Shown here: positions 62,492-64,000 of the stretch, in pieces | Layout of the letters: every line of letters starts with the position of its first letter | Numbering within the stretch: the stretch's first letter is position 1 | DNA from: Candidatus Bathyarchaeum tardum | GTDB lineage: Archaea > Thermoproteota > Bathyarchaeia > Bathyarchaeales > Bathyarchaeaceae | Assembly (NCBI GenBank): GCA_029762755.1 | Contig: JARVGH010000004.1 | Location: 213,944-277,943, forward strand | DNA length: 64,000 nucleotides | Reading direction: 5' to 3' | The notes under the pieces: generated by a model | Told to the model about the DNA's origin: nothing | Database searches by the model: none | The model's input: the letters and a program-made list of their open reading frames with translations, nothing else | Position numbers and translations under genes: made by a program

Positions 62492-63799
62492 TCAAGGACA
62501 CCATCCTGTTTCTTCGCACAAAATGTAAACAGCTGCATTACAACCCAATTCCGCACAAGCACCAACATATGGACAGAAGGCCCAAAAAGCGGCGCATAAC
62601 CCTACACATCCTAGATAGCAAAGTGCTGTCCAACTGGCAGTACATGCTAGGCAACTCCAGAAGTCATCTACTAAGAATACCACATTGTTGAGTATGTTCT
62701 TGTTATAGTCAGATAGTTCTCTATTCACAATTTGGGATAAGTGTTTAATTTCTTGACCCATTTTGTAATATCTGTTTTTGAGTTGCTGCAATGTTTCATC
62801 GGGACTCTCATGATAGACGTTACCCACTTCTTTTGCAACCGCACCTAATGAATTATAAAGTTGCGATAATGTACATGGTGAGTTGAAATTTACTAGCTCT
62901 AATGAGAAAACATCAGGTTGTGCAACTGGTGCATAGTTCACCACTGTGAAGGAGTTGTTATATGTTTCTGAATCTAACGGTGTAAGGCTCGTGTATAAAG
63001 TTACATTATAGTTCTTATGCTGAACTAAGTAGTTAAGACTGTAGTATTGCATTGTTGCATTATTCATAATTACTTCTGTCGTATTGAACTGAGCTGTGGT
63101 GTTGCTCTTTCCGGTATTTTTCTCATAAGCCCAGAGTATTGTTTCAGTTTTGATGAATTCGATTATCTTACCATTCACTTCATAAGTCACTAAAGTAACG
63201 GTATGCTCTTCTCCTTGTTCCAGCGTTGTCCTTTGAACATCAATTAGTTCACTGGCATCAGACCATTCTTGACTTCCGCAAGACTCACAAATCTCATACA
63301 TCCAAGGTTCTATGTCTACACGGATTCGGTGTCTACCAATTGTGTCTACCGTAACGTTGTGATAAGTTGTGTATATTGGATATTCAGAGTCTATCCATTC
63401 TGTGATGCCACCAAGTATGTTAAAGACGTTTGTGAATCCATTATTGTCAAGGATTCCTGATGCTATTTCACTTCTTCCGCCTGATCCACAGTAAACTAAT
63501 ATTTCATTATTCATTTGCTCTGCAAGTTCACCAATTCTCGTCTCAAGCTCATGAAGTGGAATCAAAGTAGTGCCGTACAAGTGGTTGACGTCATATTCTC
63601 TTTGGTTTCGGACATCTAAAATAGCAAGGTCAGGGAAAGCCCCACCCTCTATCATGCTGTATGCCGTGTCTACTGTTATATCCTGTGTATTAGGTTCAGC
63701 AAAAACTATAGGCATCAAGGTAAATGTTACTAAAAGTAAGGAAACAAGAAATGAGCCTGTAACCACTTTGCGTTTAGACGAAAGTATTTGAAATTTCAT
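62492..63799 (-). CDS. Secreted rhodanese-domain protein with ten-cysteine halocin C8-like C-terminal domain
   Basis: The 435-residue protein starts at ATG 63799 behind GGGGGTGA. It has a signal peptide (LVSLLLVTFTLMPIVFA, cleavage near residue 34) and an extracytoplasmic rhodanese with active-site CGSGGRS (Cys104). A beta-rich middle follows, rich in N-x-S/T sequons. The last 53 residues carry ten cysteines with spacing C-x2-C-x7-C-x3-C-x3-C-x6-C-x5-C-x4-C-x7-C-x5-C. Halocin C8 also has ten cysteines and begins with the same C-x2-C-x7-C-x3-C and ends with C-x5-C. In halocin C8 the peptide is cut from the C-terminus of a longer precursor whose N-terminal part gives immunity. Function here is unproven. 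Confidence 0.8.
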   Translation of the reverse strand: MKFQILSSKRKVVTGSFLVSLLLVTFTLMPIVFAEPNTQDITVDTAYSMIEGGAFPDLAILDVRNQREYDVNHLYGTTLIPLHELETRIGELAEQMNNEILVYCGSGGRSEIASGILDNNGFTNVFNILGGITEWIDSEYPIYTTYHNVTVDTIGRHRIRVDIEPWMYEICESCGSQEWSDASELIDVQRTTLEQGEEHTVTLVTYEVNGKIIEFIKTETILWAYEKNTGKSNTTAQFNTTEVIMNNATMQYYSLNYLVQHKNYNVTLYTSLTPLDSETYNNSFTVVNYAPVAQPDVFSLELVNFNSPCTLSQLYNSLGAVAKEVGNVYHESPDETLQQLKNRYYKMGQEIKHLSQIVNRELSDYNKNILNNVVFLVDDFWSCLACTASWTALCYLGCVGLCAAFWAFCPYVGACAELGCNAAVYILCEETGWCP

Positions 63800-63870
63800 T
63801 TTCACTTTTCACCCCCTTTTCATTGTTCTTATCTGTCCTTCACTTGGGGCTTAGGGCGGTGACACACCCC

Positions 63871-63886
63871 CGAAACATTTGTTTCG
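63871..63886. repeat. Short perfect hairpin upstream of a strong ribosome-site-like sequence
   Basis: CGAAAC at 63871-63876 and GTTTCG at 63881-63886 are exact reverse complements around a four-base loop. AAGGAGG follows at 63891-63897. It may be a 5' leader element of a gene running off the right edge. Confidence 0.35.
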
Positions 63887-63906
63887 CTTCAAGGAGGAAA
63901 AATCAG

Positions 63907-64000
63907 TTAACACCGTCTGACAAGAAACATCAATTAATTTTGCAGGAAAACTTTGATTCCGAAGTGCAAACAATACTACCCAGGGCAACACAGTCTTTTC
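63907..64000 (+). other. Possible partial coding sequence at the right edge
   Basis: Beyond AAGGAGG an open frame reads LTPSDKKHQLILQENFD and continues to the window end. Its first codon after the ribosome site is TTA, and no standard start lies between. Earlier in-frame TTG (63844) and GTG (63859) codons precede the site. The reading is coding-like in composition but cannot be confirmed. Confidence 0.2.

Noticed and set aside
1..64000. CRISPR arrays, insertion sequences, prophage or integrase genes
   Set aside because: No regularly spaced direct repeats, transposase or integrase motif was seen anywhere in the window.

Overview
The window is AT-rich archaeal chromosome. The information-processing genes are archaeal: class-1 release factor aRF1 with NIKS and GGQ motifs, archaeal-type ValS, Alba, proteasome beta subunit, KEOPS genes Kae1 and Bud32, a TFE-beta/RPC39-like iron-sulfur transcription factor and TRAM-domain protein. 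TFE-beta, the ArnR-like winged helix and a NitrOD5-like protein point to the TACK side. The metabolic mix (2-hydroxyacyl-CoA dehydratase-like reductase, lipoyl/H-protein genes, H+-pyrophosphatase, bacterial-type phosphofructokinase) fits Candidatus Bathyarchaeia best. That placement is inference. I found no tRNA, rRNA, CRISPR array, transposase or integrase. Many starts are TTG or GTG behind clear GGAGG/GGTG Shine-Dalgarno sites, and two genes appear to start with CTG.

Layout. 0-10 kb: glycine-cleavage H protein, two radical SAM proteins resembling the two-component lipoyl synthase LipS1/LipS2, a P-type Ca2+ ATPase, H+-PPase and a lipoate-protein ligase. 10.5-15.8 kb: a tight operon of CcdA-like and NapH-like membrane redox proteins, an HgdB/BcrB/double-cubane-type reductase, two ASKHA ATPase activators and a ferredoxin. 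16-29 kb: nucleotidyltransferase, DUF2095, Alba, PurH cyclohydrolase domain, RNase J-like enzyme, superoxide reductase, an island of very small proteins (two 66-residue paralogues, TRAM, DUF4177, two zinc ribbons), flavodoxin, a RAM domain, PfkB kinase, aRF1 and ValS. 29-47.8 kb: membrane transport and carbon storage (MarC, MscS, glycosyltransferase, glucan phosphorylase, second P-type ATPase, CPA2 antiporter, CBS-HPF protein, Ca2+/cation exchanger) and a sulfur module (DASS transporter, MBL-rhodanese fusion, two YeeE/YedE half-proteins). 48-52 kb: orphan and membrane proteins including an HTH-RDD regulator. 52-64 kb: PfkA, LarB/LarC/LarE for the nickel-pincer cofactor, PsmB, AMMECR1, a glycosyltransferase, RlmE, TFE-beta, Kae1-Bud32, and at the right edge a secreted rhodanese whose tail carries ten cysteines like the archaeocin halocin C8, followed by a small membrane protein.

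The observations I consider most worth checking are the rhodanese/halocin C8-like protein with its neighbour, the two CTG-initiated genes (Alba and a flavodoxin), the membrane-linked ATP-driven reductase operon, and the small-protein island at 20.8-23.2 kb.
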